The translations under genes and the position numbers were made by a program. Of a DNA stretch of 64,000 bases, positions 22,836-35,082 are shown in pieces (the stretch's first letter is position 1; every line of letters begins with the position of its first letter). The notes under the pieces are model-generated. The model was given only the letters and a program-made list of their open reading frames with translations, was not told the origin of the DNA and ran no database searches. The stretch comes from Allium sativum (lineage: Eukaryota > Streptophyta > Magnoliopsida > Asparagales > Amaryllidaceae), in NCBI GenBank assembly GCA_030737875.1, contig CM060922.1, forward strand, positions 753,993,603-754,057,602. The letters run 5' to 3'.

Positions 22836-25800
22836 TGTAACACCCCACTCCCGCTATGATCACTCACTAAGGGAATGCCATAGCATCGGTGGAGTATTTT
22901 AGTGAATATAGAACAGAAAAATTACAACAAGACAGATATAAATAGTACTTGAAATTTTAAAACATCATCTCATAACAGCGGAAGTAAAACATGTCTGGTT
23001 ACATCATAAAACCACAATAAAGGTCAAGTACAATATCCATCAAAATAAAGAAGTACATAATCCCACTCTCATACAATAGCCAAACAAAAGAAAAGATAAC
23101 TGGATAACTGGAGCTTTACATCTATCCAAGCTCCTAAAGACTGGAACAGCAATCCGATCAAGCTCCACTACTGCTAGGATCCACCGTAGGACCTGAGGGT
23201 TGGGAAAAAGATAAAAACAACAGGGTCAGACATAAGTCTGAGCGAGTCCTATAACTTTAACAATACAATCGTTAAAGTAACCAGAGAAGACATAAACTGA
23301 TATACGGTAACATATAGGGATGAATGGCTACCCTAAGCAGTCAACTAAACGAAGATAAAGGATAAAGACGCATCTACCCTCCCTAAGGTAAATTACTAAA
23401 CTGCACCACACCAGTCGTTCCTAACTTAAAGGTTGATCCCACCCAAGGACTTATAAAATTTACTAATTAGTACTTGCGTACCCCTAGGTGACCAAGTAGG
23501 CGCCACGGGGCCCTACAATCCACTAGGTGTACACACTACTTCCCATTCGATCGGCTCCCTAACGTAGATACCCGTGCTGGCCCCACCGTGGGATGTATCA
23601 TTCCCCAATGTGGCAACCTGATGGAACTAAAGGTGCACGGCTTATATCTACTCGATGCAACAACGGCTTACCTACCAGCCCGGGCCCACTCACGCATATG
23701 AAGCCCGTTGGACTTGCGTTGCCACCGCTAACCCGTTTGCCTCTTACAGTCAAGCCCAGTATGCGTGTCCCGTCCTCGACATGGGTCGAGCCCACAAAGA
23801 TACGTATGGGTTACTGGTTGAAATGGGCCTCCACAAGCTACCCACCTAAGCTTGTCCCTTTTTCTAGTATATCCCACTTAACCCTTTAATCATGTTTTAA
23901 TTACATGTTCCATTTTGGTTAAGTATTCTAATCGTATTTTCTATTGCCACCCAAGGCAACCACTAGATTTTCTCATGCCACCCGAGGCACCCACTTAACC
24001 CCTCATGTCCCTCTACATGCTAATGTGGTTAAGTGTTTCTTAATTAATTAATTAAGAACGTAACCTTTGTAAAGACCTCTCACATTAGACTGTCTTTTAT
24101 GACCGCTGGTTAAGCCGGTTGGGTCCGGGCAGCCTTATGTCATAACAGAGTCTAACCTCGTGTCTTTACATTAATTACGTATTTAGTTTGTGCCTAAGAC
24201 CTCTCACATTGGGCTAACATTTGTAGCAACTGGTTAAGCCGGTTGGGTCCGGGCAGTTTTACGCTACAACTGAGTCCAACCTCGTGTCTTAGTCAATTAA
24301 TTACACCTAATTAATCACCCTCATAATTTTATATTAATTATCCCTAATTAATCAAGTTTTCTTAACATGGGTAGACCTAACTTAATAGGTAAATTCCCAT
24401 GGGGTAGACCTAACTCAATAGGTAAATTCCCAACACATAGTATGGGTACACCTAACCAAATAGGCAAATTCCCATACTATGTTTATTTATTTTGTGTTAT
24501 GCATAATTATATTAATTTCACACAATCTTATTAACTTATGCATTTAATTACCCCATCGTTCCCACGTAATTTCGTTCATGATATAACACATATAAAAGGT
24601 GTCAACTTGCATATGAATGAACATGTTTCAAAGGTGCCATCTTGCATATTAACAAACACATAACTTGCATATGAACTTGCATAACATGTCACATAACTTG
24701 CATATAATATGTCACATAACTTACATATTCATTTTGCATAACAAACTTGCATATTAGCTTATAGACTTGCATAATGTGTCATCATGAACTTGCATATTAA
24801 TAAACATGTAACTTGCATATTTACATACATGTAACTCGCATATTAACAAACATGTAACTTGCATATAAAGAAACATGTAACTTGCATATTTACATACATG
24901 TAACTTGCATATTAACAAACATGTAACTTGCATATTAACAAACATGTAACTTGCATATTTACATACATGTAACTTGCATATTAACAAACATGTAACTTGC
25001 ATATTTACATACATGTAACTTGCATAGCATATTACCATGAACTTGCATAACATGCATATGATTACATAGCCCACAACTTGCATATTTAGCATCATGCAAA
25101 CATAACATACATCATATTAAACTTGCATAAGCTTACATACTCAACATGCATAAACATAAGATTAATGCTAACATCATATCATATGATTCAAAGCTCATTA
25201 ACCCACATACAAAACCATAAATCTCATCACATCTCATCTAATTAGTTTACCAAAAGATCATCAAAGTGATAGAAACTCACAACTAGCAACTTTGAACACC
25301 AAATGAAGAAGATTAAGATGCTAAGAAGGGATTAGAAGTTGATTAGAGAGTGATTAGTATGCAACCCTCTTCATAAAATTAGTGGAGGCCATGAGAGCTA
25401 GCATTTTGCCATAGTTTAGTTACTAGGTTTAATTATGAATGAATTAGGGTAGGTTAGGGTCTTATTTATAGATTAGGCAAGTGTTTTAGGCCATAGGATT
25501 AACCCTAGATTCAATCCAAGCCATCAAAGCATGTCTTGGGGAAGAAGTCAAGTGTAGGAACCATCTAGGGCCTTTAGATTAAAGATGGACCATGAGAACC
25601 ATTCAAATGCAAAATCTGCACTTGAGCGAATCGGCCCACGGGTTGACAGCCAAACACCCTGGATTAACCCCTAGTCGACCCAGCGGGCTCGGGTCGACTT
25701 CAAAAATCGGCCGGTTCGGTTATTCCCCTCTCCCAATTCGCTGTTTTGAGCATTTTTGCATATTTATTTATTAAATTTTCAATTATATATATATATATAT

Positions 25801-26068
25801 ATATATCAATATATATATATATATATATATATATCTACACAACCCATTTCACTTAATTAAGTATACTTTAATTTGGGAATTTTCGTGAAACTTCGCGAGG
25901 CCATATCTTGGTCATACGGACTCCGATTTTCGAAAACTCGGACTCTATTTCGCGTATTTTTCCGAGACGAACGCAATGGCATAGCCCGTTTCCCTTGATT
26001 CCCATTTTAGAATTAAATTCTGCCTCGATTTATGTTATTACAGGTTATTGAAAATACGGGTTGTTACA
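22836..26068 (-). repeat. Gypsy-1 5' LTR (3,233 bp)
   Basis: The promoter-bearing copy. TATA-like TATAAATAAG lies at about 25470-25461 by offset from the left copy. Transcription from there would give an untranslated leader of about 2.8 kb before the gag start at 22635. Confidence 0.95.
24074..24290 (-). other. Hairpin module pair in the Gypsy-1 5' LTR
   Basis: Same two modules as 15691-15907, offset by 8383. In this copy they lie in the transcribed leader upstream of the PBS and gag. Confidence 0.75.
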
Positions 26069-27491
26069 CTATGCGATAGGGATCGGTACCACTCCTTCCA
26101 CTATTGGGCTATGATCCAGTCCATTCTTTTCGAGATGCTCGACCTGATCTTTTGGTCTTTTTTGTAAAATTTAGACCGATCCGATCTAATTTGCACTTGT
26201 AAATACAACACCTTCACAAAAAATGACTTTTTTTGGAATTCTAGGGGTGACTCTACCTTCTTTTATTTTCCATTCAGACAACTTGTAATTGTTATATCCC
26301 TACATTATAAATAAAAATAATTCCTCTGAATTGGACGTGGTCCAAGAATTGTCGAACCACTGTAAATCTGGAGTCTCTTTTTTTTCTTTCCGATTTTCAT
26401 TTATTTCTTCATTTTAATTCTCTACTACATGTTGTGTGTTTGAACTTTGAATATTAGTACTTTCACAACAAATTGGGTGGTGGTTGTTGTTCGTAGAGAA
26501 GATTAACCGCTTTAAGACACGAACGAATCATTTTCTTTCACCCATCTCTTTATCACAATGGGTTGATTGAAAACTTTCTAGAAACAATGTAAATTATATA
26601 TGGTAATTGTGATTACTTGCACAGATCAAAAGAGCATTTAGAAGTTTATCTAGTGATGTTTATTTGAAATTTTCAAACAAAAAAAGTGACTTTTTACGTT
26701 AACGGAGGATGTGTATTTGTAGAAAAAGTGAGACGTCTATTCGTCATAAGTATTTTTGGTCTAAGCGATTATGACCGTTTCTAAATAGGGTGTTGCCCCT
26801 TAGACCCCAGCGATCTGAGCGGTCAGGTCGAATGTCATCTGCGGGTGCGTTGGGGGTTGCCACCCTTGTAGACCCTCTCCATTTTCATATGGAAATAACT
26901 GATAAAATTTATGGAAAAACTTGCAACATTTGTTACCATCCTCGTTACAAATAGTGATAGACCATTTTGTGTTCATATAATTTATTGGTTTTCAAGACTG
27001 AATCCACCTAAACATTTTAGGACTTTATTACATTCAAGGTCGATTGCTCTCCACCATCTCTACTAGATGTTTGCAAACAACAGCTTTGTTCTTGTCCCGC
27101 TGGCGTTGATTTAATGTTTTCTCGTGGCGCAATTCAAATTTGAGCCCAACTAGTTCCTTATTCTTTTACAAATTTCTCATTGTGCATTTTCATTCCAGAA
27201 AAATTCTCCTAGTGCGTTTTGAGGAAACATCAGTGCAAATCTTTCAAAGAATTTATACTACTGCACTTTCGAAATAAGGTAGGAGGAAATTGTTGAATGA
27301 GCATTGGCGCGTCACAACAGATCTACATCAGTGATATGTTCTGAAACATGTGCAGATTCATCATATGATTAAAAATTGGGATAAATTGATATAAAATCCA
27401 TTGTAAAAATATGTGTCAGTCATCGTCGGCTTAAGAAATAATTATGATTTTTTGAGCCAGACTACCATGTATTTTAGCCAAAGAACCATAC
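26069..27491 (+). repeat. Remaining part of intron 2: LTR-like debris
   Basis: Continues the site split by Gypsy-1. It holds a block with TTGGACGTGGTCC and TGTCGAACCACTGTAAATC (26327-26380), like the R/U5 part of copia LTRs, and no open coding region. The stretch 26700-27480 is not recognised. Confidence 0.4.
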
Positions 27492-27560
27492 CATGTACTA
27501 CTTCTCCAAATTTTGAAAATGCTAATCTCAAGCCTTCAGATGTAGTCCTTTTGCTAAGAC
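27492..27560 (-). CDS. Exon 2 of the mitochondrial RRM protein (RRM alpha-1 and beta-2)
   Basis: Sixty-nine bases encode LSKRTTSEGLRLAFSKFGEV followed by VH, the first helix and second strand of the RRM. It is nearly identical to the pattern seen across the ORRM2-like family. The acceptor is TTTGGCAG|GT at 27563-27561 and the donor is CATG|GTATGG at 27492/27491. The phase is 1 on both sides. Reading through the acceptor would also give an RNP2-like IYLAGL, but the exon 1 join gives the better LFVSGL and a natural presequence, so I prefer the spliced form. Confidence 0.9.
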
Positions 27561-27859
27561 CTGCCAAATAAATCATGGCAAATTAAGATCATGCAATCAT
27601 AACACAAGAAGAATTACAATTAAGGTTTTTGGTTTTTTGGCAGATTATGACGTGAAATAATAGCAACATGCCAAACTTTCAAAACATTAAGGTAGTGTTT
27701 GTCTCGAATATTAGTTTTGTGTTTTCCGTTCTCATTATATACGTCAAATGACATGGAATGAAGGAAGAGCTAGAAAATCCTAGTCATTCTTCAAAGGAGA
27801 GAGGAAACGAAGGGGATAGGATTTTATTTTTACCCAAAGGCGGAAAACAAGAAAATATC

Positions 27860-27876
27860 ATTTATATATATATATA

Positions 27877-27925
<49 letters not shown>
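27860..27925. repeat. (TA)n(CATA)n(TA)n compound microsatellite
   Basis: TATATATA followed by about seven CATA units and TA again. Confidence 0.95.
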
Positions 27926-30900
27926 GTTAAAATCATTTTTCAAATCCATACTACCGCTTTCTCCTCTTTGTGCATTTTAAAGTACACGTTGAAAACGCAA
28001 AATACTACCAAATACTTCCATTTCGAACCAAATATGGGTTTTGTGCCATAGATATAAATTTCAAGGCTAGTATGCTAAAAATAAATATGAAAAGAAAAAG
28101 AAAAAACATGGAATTTACAAATGTAATAAAACATTACTAATGTTACTTAGCATTCCAGTTACAAATTAGTTCTCACTGGCTTTGTGCATTTCGTAAGTAT
28201 TTGATTAAAACTAATCAAGAAGCATCAAAGGTCGCACACAAACAACATCTGCCTAGTAGTCTCTAATCGTTAATTTAGTTTTCGTTTGTTAACATCTTAT
28301 TCCAACCATTAAAGTTAATCAAGCTGTGCAAAGACGTGTGAACCACACATTACAGGTGGAGGCCATATGCCCAACTATCTGTAAGTTAGCCGTTTCTGAT
28401 TTGTACAGCTTTTGTATAAGGGATATAAAGCACTTCTATTAGACTTAGATGACCAGGGTACACATTGCCAGTCAATTAAAGCACACAGAGAAATTCATTT
28501 GACATCATATTCTTCAGAAATTATATAGCTGGTATTTCAAGCTAAACTCGCTTATGAATCTGTTGTAGCATGTTCACATAAGGAAGCTACATCATTTCAG
28601 CTCACTGAAAATATATATATTCCTAAGGGACTCAGCAAATCCATCATATTGCCCAGTTCTCCTATAAATTGTTTGAAAATGTCTGAAAGCGTATCCCTAA
28701 ACATGTTCCAACAAGGTATCTGTTTTAAGTATTTACACATTCTCATCCTTAACGAATGCAGAAATATGTGCAAGATCCATGTAAAATAAGATTTTTGCTC
28801 ATTGCTTATGATCACTTTTCAATGTTTTAGAATAATGTTGAACATGTGCAAAATACTAAGGTCCATTGTTTGACTATTTTACATTGCTTGAACTAAATTG
28901 AATTCTATATATGATGATACATTACGCGGACAATACAACACATTACATTACACTCATAAGCAATGAAATACGTGCAGTATAAGCAGGCCCGGTTAAGCGC
29001 TCGAAATTTTTGTAGTAAAGATTGCAAGTTGTAAGGATACCAGTTTTGATTGCGAATCCGAGTTCCGGCATTTGTTAGTTTTTTTACAAGATGCGTTCAT
29101 AACCCATCAACACATATTTTTGATGTAATTATTCATCTGTTCTGCTAGTCTTCTACAAAAGTAAAATTATGTATATAGCCATACAATATAAGTGATTAAG
29201 CAAAAAAAATTGCAGCATATGAAAATTTAAATGTTTTTCATATATCATAAGTTCAAGTATTCAACGTGCAAATATCCTAGTAACCTGTTCAAATTCGAGC
29301 AACGAGTAGCGTACCGTTATCATATGTTAGCATAAGCTTTGCTAAGATTAACAAATTTCTTTATTAAAAGAACAGGTTATTAACATTAATTACTATCATA
29401 ATATGGGTATCTTCATGAATCAATCAATTTACAATTCACTGTATTCTGGTGGCAAGGTTTATTACACTTTATATAGTATCTACTACTCAAATTGAAGTTG
29501 GTATGCTTTGGATAGGGCCGTCAATGAATACCAAAAAAAAAATAAAAAAAAATCTGAAAGTATCTGAATCCAAAAAATGGATAAATATTCTATATCCGCA
29601 AAAACGGATGCGGATACAACAACATCCGCATCCGGAAATTATCCTTTCGTTTTTTGTTGAAATTATGGTTTAAATTATGTGTACTTTAGTACAATGAATG
29701 ATATTTATTGTTTTATTAAGTTATAAGTTTATATTATATGCACTAAATACGTACTTATTATCATTATATATATATATATATATACATATTTATTTATTTA
29801 TTTTTACCACTTTAATAATCAATTGGATTGAAAAACAATATTAAACTAAAATTTTCCATTTATGTTTCTTGTTTTATAGGCCGTTAGTGGATAAGGTAAT
29901 TGTCCGATATCCGACAATAGCGCCGGCCCTGGCCCAGTGCTAAGTGGGCCATTGCACAGGGCAGCAAAAGCTGCAGGGATTGAAAATAGTTGCGTTGACA
30001 GAAATCACACAACCAAAAAAGAAAAGTTGAATTTCTGAACGTGCAAGGAAGGAGGAGGACAGCCGCGCGAATTGCTTGAGGATAGCTAGGGAAGAAATGG
30101 GCCTCCTATCACAGCAAAGAAGAGGAATTTGAGGACTTTGAACTCTGAAGTTAGTAACCCCAATTTCTAAGTTATTCTGTTTAGTTTAATTTTTGGTAAA
30201 CGGCTAGAATTATGACATCTATATGCTTTAGAACAATTTTTATTTGTTTATTCTTTGTTTTACAATTTAGAGGTCTTCCTTTCTAACTACCAGAAACAAT
30301 AATTTGCTCCATTTGATAGGCTTCAATGGTTTAAAAAGGAAGCAGGTTCTTTTATTATTGATTTAAGCAGCTTACCTGCTTTACTTAGCTCAATATGCCT
30401 CCATCGTCTATCTTTTCTGTGCAACATGAAACAGTGCACATGCGCATTACGGCATTACCTTATCATTTATACTTTATTTTGAATTATTACACACACAGTT
30501 GTGTGTGTTTTACTTTTCTCTCTAAACTGCAGATTCTTTGGCGATTGATGGAGCACAGTAAATTTTCTTGTCCACCATTAAATATAATGTCCTTTAACAG
30601 CTATGTTGGCCTTTGACAATACATGAAGCTATAGTGAAGGTATAAATATCTTTTATAGGGTCGTACATATATTATATTTTCTACAGCCTAGAAGCCACAG
30701 TTCATAAGTTTGGATTACTTAGCTTTTTGATGACCTTGTTGGCTTGCTAGTTTGATGTGCCTTGAGACAATTTACAAATACTAAGAATAAGAAAAGAAAG
30801 GGCCCCCACTTGATTTTGTTGGTCTTTTATTTTATGTTATTTTATTAGTATACTCTTTGTTTTAGTGGATTAGAACGTATACATCAAAAATTCAATATAA

Positions 30901-31204
30901 AATTGGAATGAGACTGAAATAAATTGTTTCAAATCGGTGCTAAAAAAACTTAGATTTCGAAAAGATGCGCTTTAATCTAAAAGGTACTTTGCCGGAAAAT
31001 TAACTTCTATGAAGATTTAGTTCATTGTATATGATCTGTTTGAATAGTAATGTTGCAAAGAGAGCTACGCATGAAAACGGATCTCTGATCCTATTCTATT
31101 TGTTGGTTGAGCTTATGCTTAACACAGGAAAGCTCAAGTTGAGATCAACCATAGTACTCATTGTGACTGATCCAGTTAGCCTATCCAATGAAATACCTAT
31201 GGTT

Positions 31205-31248
<44 letters not shown>
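31205..31248. repeat. (TA)n microsatellite
   Basis: About twenty TA units at the left edge of the organellar block. Confidence 0.95.
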
Positions 31249-31251
<3 letters not shown>

Positions 31252-31756
31252 CTTTTTCATCCCTTTTCATAGATAGACGAATTGGTTAGAATAAAAAAAA
31301 ATGAAAAATTCAGTAAAAATTCAGTTTAGTCTATTACTATTATGATACTTACTATTCTATTTATATTTTTTCTAGTAGTTTTATCTGTCTCAGCATCTTT
31401 TTCTTATGTATAATCTGTCTCAACATCTTTTTCATTTTGTTTTCGTAAATCTAATACAAGATTTCCCTGATCTTGTTGTTCTTTTTTTTTACATTAATCT
31501 TTTTACTTATAATATTTTCATAAAAATGAGTACAGGATTTCTTATTGTGAAGAATGCAACGTCCTCAAGAAGTGAGGGGAATGCAAAAAGCGCAAAGAAA
31601 GCAGTAGCCCGTGAAGCAGCCTAGTCCTTCTTGGCATCAGTGTGGCATAGAGATTGGGTCGAGGCACCCGAAGACGTCAAGGAGCCTTAGCCCGAAGGAA
31701 GGAGCGAGCGATCCAGTATATTAATTCAGGCTTCTATTGCTACGCAACAATAGAGC

Positions 31757-31870
31757 AGGGCTCCTTCCCCTTCTTCAAACTCCGATTCGTATTTTTCATA
31801 GAAAAATCTCTGATCAACGATAGAAAAAGATCCATTTTGCATCATATCTAACGGATTCCTTGGTTCGGAC
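31757..31870 (-). pseudogene. ycf2: ycf2 fragment, minus orientation
   Basis: The minus strand encodes [20 protein letters not shown], then [15 protein letters not shown], a well-known stretch of plastid Ycf2. About 38 codons, non-functional. It forms one arm of an inverted repeat with 32174-32260. Confidence 0.88.
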
Positions 31871-32260
31871 TCTTTATTTACTAGATTTGAGTCTTTTGGG
31901 TACTTTGGGATTATATTCCGCGCCGAAGATTTATGCTTGTGGGATAGGGTGAATATAGCAGACCAGCAGATCTGGATTGGTCGCTCAAGATCTTTGGTCT
32001 TCACCCGGACCCGAATTCGATGAAAAAAATAGGATCACTTTTTATGGATTCGTTGAGAATGCTTCTGATCTAGTTCGTGACCTATTAGAAGTAGAAGGCG
32101 CTCTGGCGGGATCCTCACGGACAGAAAAGGATTGCAATCAGTTTGATAATAATCGAGTGACATTACTTCTTCGGTCCGAACCAAGGAATCCGTTAGATAT
32201 GATGCAAAATGAATCTTTTTCTATCGTTGATAAGAGATTTTTCTATGAAAAATACGAATC
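31784..32260. repeat. ycf2: 87-bp inverted repeat of ycf2
   Basis: Arms 31784-31870 and 32174-32260 are reverse complements with about two mismatches by eye, separated by about 300 bases. Confidence 0.9.
31983..32260 (+). pseudogene. ycf2: ycf2 fragment, plus orientation
   Basis: The plus strand encodes [57 protein letters not shown] and [11 protein letters not shown], a continuous Ycf2 segment of about 92 codons. Substitutions relative to the usual sequence point to an old transfer. Confidence 0.9.
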
Positions 32261-32435
32261 GTTTCTAATTCTGATCTTCCTCCCCAATCTGATATTATAG
32301 TGCTGGTATAAACAACATTTCCGTTATGATCCAATTCTGAAGTTTTTTAGTAATAAATCTATATTCAAAATTATTCCATTTAGAATTTTTTGCTTTATCA
32401 AAACGTCGGACTTTTAAATTCTCACAACCCCGTTT

Positions 32436-32495
32436 TCACGGTTTAGGCTGCTCCCATTTCGCTCGCCGCTACTACGGGAATCGCTTTTGCTTCCT
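32436..32495 (-). pseudogene. Organellar LSU rRNA fragment
   Basis: GTTTAGGCTGCTCCCATTTC followed by GCTCGCCGCTACTACGGGAA matches the conserved bacterial-type large-subunit rRNA 5' region on the minus strand. Plastid or mitochondrial origin is not decided. Confidence 0.5.
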
Positions 32496-32649
32496 TCATT
32501 CTACTACGCTACGCAAAGTTACTTAGCTCGACGAGTCCTTCTCATGACCATCCGGGATAGAAGGTTCAGTTCCTGGGCGGGAGGGAGGTATGAATAATTC
32601 TTAGCCCGAAGGCGGGTATACAACTATAGGCACTATAGGTTCCCTGGTA

Positions 32650-32781
32650 CACAAATTTTACTGTCCAATAACCAATTTGGTCCCGATGTAAGGAATAACT
32701 AGTTACACCAAAAGATGCAGTCAATACAGCCAGAACCACACCTGCATTCTCCAAAAAGGGCACTGTTAATAATCCTGTTGG
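32650..32781 (-). pseudogene. petB: petD and petB fragments joined
   Basis: On the minus strand 32781-32746 encodes [12 protein letters not shown], from the plastid PetD C-terminal region. It is followed directly by 32742-32650, encoding [19 protein letters not shown] and DQIGYWTVK, from cytochrome b6 (PetB). In plastomes petB precedes petD, so order and distance were altered. Not functional. Confidence 0.82.
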
Positions 32782-33469
32782 TAAACTGAATTCTTTTTTG
32801 TTAAAGAATCTCTTTCTAGTTGCTCTGGAACAATTAGGAGATTCTCTGGAAGAGATACGGGGCATTATATAATGATTCCTATATTAAAAAAATTGTGTAT
32901 GCCTATTTTGTTTTTTTGGCTATCCCCTCTCGTTCCACCTCTATTGTATGAATCATCGTTGTTTCAATCAGAAATGATTCTATCATTGATATATCCACAA
33001 TTCAATATAGAGAGGTATATACCAAGGGAAGCGGCTTTCTAATCAACTCTTATCTTGAAACTGCCAATTTTGGGACTTACTTCCAACAAGTTTGGATTTC
33101 ATTGTTTTCTCAGTATATTAATTTGGCGAGAAATTATCATGTGTGTCTACTTTTTCCATTTCAGTTGCACCTTGCCATTCATTTAGCTATAAAGCAACCG
33201 ACTTCTTCGGCCTTTTCTTTCTTATTCTTCGGCTTTCCGGAGCCAAACCTGACTTCAGACTTTCAGGGGTCGATGTATCATTAAGATTCCAAGTTTTAAA
33301 TCAACAAACAAAATTTTAACTAAATACATTTATAATGATAAAACAAATCAAGAAAGAATTGAAAAGACAAATAAAAATATAAAAAAATTTATTTCGAAAA
33401 TAAAAAAGTCGTTTTATAATATTTTTAGATAAGGCTTTGCCCAGCAGTCTGTACTCCCAGCGCCAACCA

Positions 33470-33556
33470 GTTGGAAGAAGAAAGGATTTTTTGGTTAGAC
33501 GCATGGAATTAGCTAAGCATTTCATTCGAACAAATATAGAACCAGAATGGATGGTC
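33470..33556 (+). pseudogene. rpoC1: rpoC1 fragment
   Basis: Twenty-nine codons with [20 protein letters not shown] and NIEPEWMV, a highly conserved part of the plastid RNA polymerase beta' subunit. Frame and similarity stop at both ends. Confidence 0.9.
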
Positions 33557-35082
33557 GCCCTGAACAATAGACGATTTCTCAATTAAAAAAAGCAGACTTT
33601 GATAATATATTGACGGCCTTAGGTGTCGATTCTGGTAGTGAAGTGGCCATTGGAAAGGAGAAATAGGGCTCATTTCACCCTGTCAAGGCGGAAGCTGCGG
33701 GTTCGAGCAAAGGAGAAGGTGTTGATCTAATAGTAACTATTTATGGAAGCGTACGTAGTTTCTACTGAAACTAGGTGCACCGCTCGCAAATACATTCCGT
33801 GCTTTTCACCCAACTCAAGCTGAAGAGACTTATTCAATGGTCTCTTAATCAAAGAGTCCACCGCCTACCTGCCCAGGTATAATATGGCGTGATTTAGTTG
33901 CATCTTTAAGCTCATCTGACAACAATAGCAATCCAAGCAAAACACCCATGTAGAGCACTTATGCTAGAGGTTTTTTTATACATTAATTTTGATTTATGAG
34001 TTTGCAAGTAGCACATTTTACCAGTTCTGCCTCCCCTGCCCCCACCCCTTTGATGGCTCAGCCAATGTGGTAAAGGAAAGACAAAATGAGAAAAAAATGA
34101 TGAAAATGATTCACCCCGACATCATTTTCTTAAATGGTCACTGAGCATGCATTTTCTTTCTCTTCTCCTTATTTTTTGATTTCCAATATGCAGAGTCATG
34201 TTTCCAATTTGTATTATACTTTTATTTTTGAACAAATATGCAGGTTTTATTGAATATTTGTATCAGCCTAATCTTAATTTAAGTTTACTTTTATGTTAAC
34301 CAACTTTTATGGGTATATGAAGGGCTGAGCATGCAAATATTCATATCATAGTTTGCAGACATATGAAGTGACAAGTAAATCTATACAAACAAAGCTAGTG
34401 ACAATTTCAAGTAATTGAACAATTCAAGTCTTGTATGTAAACTTTCATCATATTTGAACTTGTTATTCATAATTTTTTGCTTTATAACTATGTTACTTTT
34501 TTGTCTTGTTTGCACCGGTAGTTCAAAATAACAGTATTGAGTTTCCAAAAATTAACTATGCCTTATAAGAATATTATCTAGTATCATCCCACAAAATTTT
34601 ACTATGGAGCACAAAATTTTACTATGGAGCGCTATTTAATAAATTGCACCAGACATCATAAGTCCCAGGACCGGCTCTGCCCATCTGTATCTGCAAATAT
34701 CCTATATTTTCGGACGCGTATACAGACATGACACTATATTATTATCTGTTGACAGCCTTAGATTTTAACATGGTTACCGAAATTGTTTATTGGGACATTT
34801 TATGGCAAACGCGCCGTTAACTCCAGTACAAGCACACCCATACAAAAAGTCAAACACTGCCAGAATCAACGATCTTCATTACTAAACTACATTAAGCTTT
34901 ATTTTGATTCTGACCAAACCAAACAATTTCAAGATTTAACAAATATTAACAAAAGATTTAATCACTCTGTAAATAAACAAATAATAAAAACAAAATGAAA
35001 TACTGAATAACATATGTTACTTGATGTCATATTTCAACAAGAAAAGTAAATAAATATCAAAAGCACGAATATAACTTCAGAC

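Larger units (their letters stand above)
14453..26068 (-). mobile_element. Gypsy-1: complete chromodomain Ty3/gypsy (Tekay/Del-like) retrotransposon
   Basis: LTRs at 14453-17683 and 22836-26068 start TGTAACA and end TGTTACA and are flanked by a perfect CTATG duplication (14448-14452, 26069-26073). The PBS is TGGTATCAGAGC (minus, 22833-22822) and the PPT is AAGGAGGGGAGAA at 17696-17684. Gag and a long pol (protease, RT, RNase H, integrase, chromodomain) are open. The LTRs look nearly identical: I noticed one substitution (15700 T, 24083 C) and a TA-repeat length change. It is therefore a young insertion in host intron 2, in the host sense direction. The chromodomain at the pol C-terminus places it among chromoviruses. 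Confidence 0.96.
942..27491 (-). other. Intron 2 of the RRM gene, 26.5 kb, transposon-filled
   Basis: The intron is bounded by donor GTATGG (27491) and acceptor TTTGCAG (942). It contains two Helitrons, a SINE, a solo LTR, two copia elements or remnants, a hAT element and a complete 11.6-kb gypsy element. All the large coding elements (4823-10981, 11150-13850 and 14453-26068) lie in the same orientation as the host gene. Confidence 0.88.
31250..33800. other. Mosaic of organellar (plastid, possibly via mitochondrion) DNA
   Basis: Short fragments of plastid genes that are far apart or in another order in plastomes lie within 2 kb: ycf2 twice, petD, petB, rpoC1 and an LSU rRNA piece. The repeated linker CTTAGCCCGAAGG (about 31687 and 32600) resembles plant mitochondrial intergenic sequence. 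The piece may therefore have been assembled in the mitochondrion and then moved to the nucleus. The outer limits are approximate. Confidence 0.7.
29918..34679. mobile_element. Inner hAT-like element (GCCGG-CCTGG ends) carrying organellar DNA, candidate
   Basis: The left end TAGCGCCGGCCCTGG and the inward-read right end CAGAGCCGGTCCTGG agree at 12 of 15 positions. They look like the termini of a large plant hAT group. The outer sequence on both sides belongs to the TAGGGC element, so this one is nested. No clear 8-bp duplication was found. Its cargo includes 31250-33800. Confidence 0.4.
29513..34760. mobile_element. Outer hAT-like element (TAGGGC-GTCAA ends), candidate
   Basis: The left end TAGGGCCGTCAATGAATA matches the right end, read inward, TAAGGCTGTCAACAGATA. 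Subterminal sequence is rich in GGATA/TATCC-type motifs at both ends (about 29570-29640 and 34688-34730), as in a common plant hAT group. The flanking octamers GCTTTGGA and GATTTTAA agree at only five of eight positions, so the target duplication is decayed or wrong. No transposase is seen. Confidence 0.45.
27561..35082 (-). other. Intron 1 of the RRM gene, 7.5 kb
   Basis: Bounded by donor GTCTGA (35082) and acceptor TTTGGCAG (27561). It contains microsatellites, nested hAT-like ends and organellar DNA. The stretch 27640-29512 has no recognised gene apart from the TA/CATA repeat. Confidence 0.85.

Noticed and set aside
27564..27600. Exon 2 extending upstream through IYLAGL
   Set aside because: The strong acceptor TTTGGCAG and the perfect phase join to exon 1 (LFVSG plus presequence) explain the protein better.
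29449..29673. 74-codon frame and several other 60-120-codon frames in intron 1
   Set aside because: No family similarity. They overlap transposon termini and AT-rich or microsatellite sequence.
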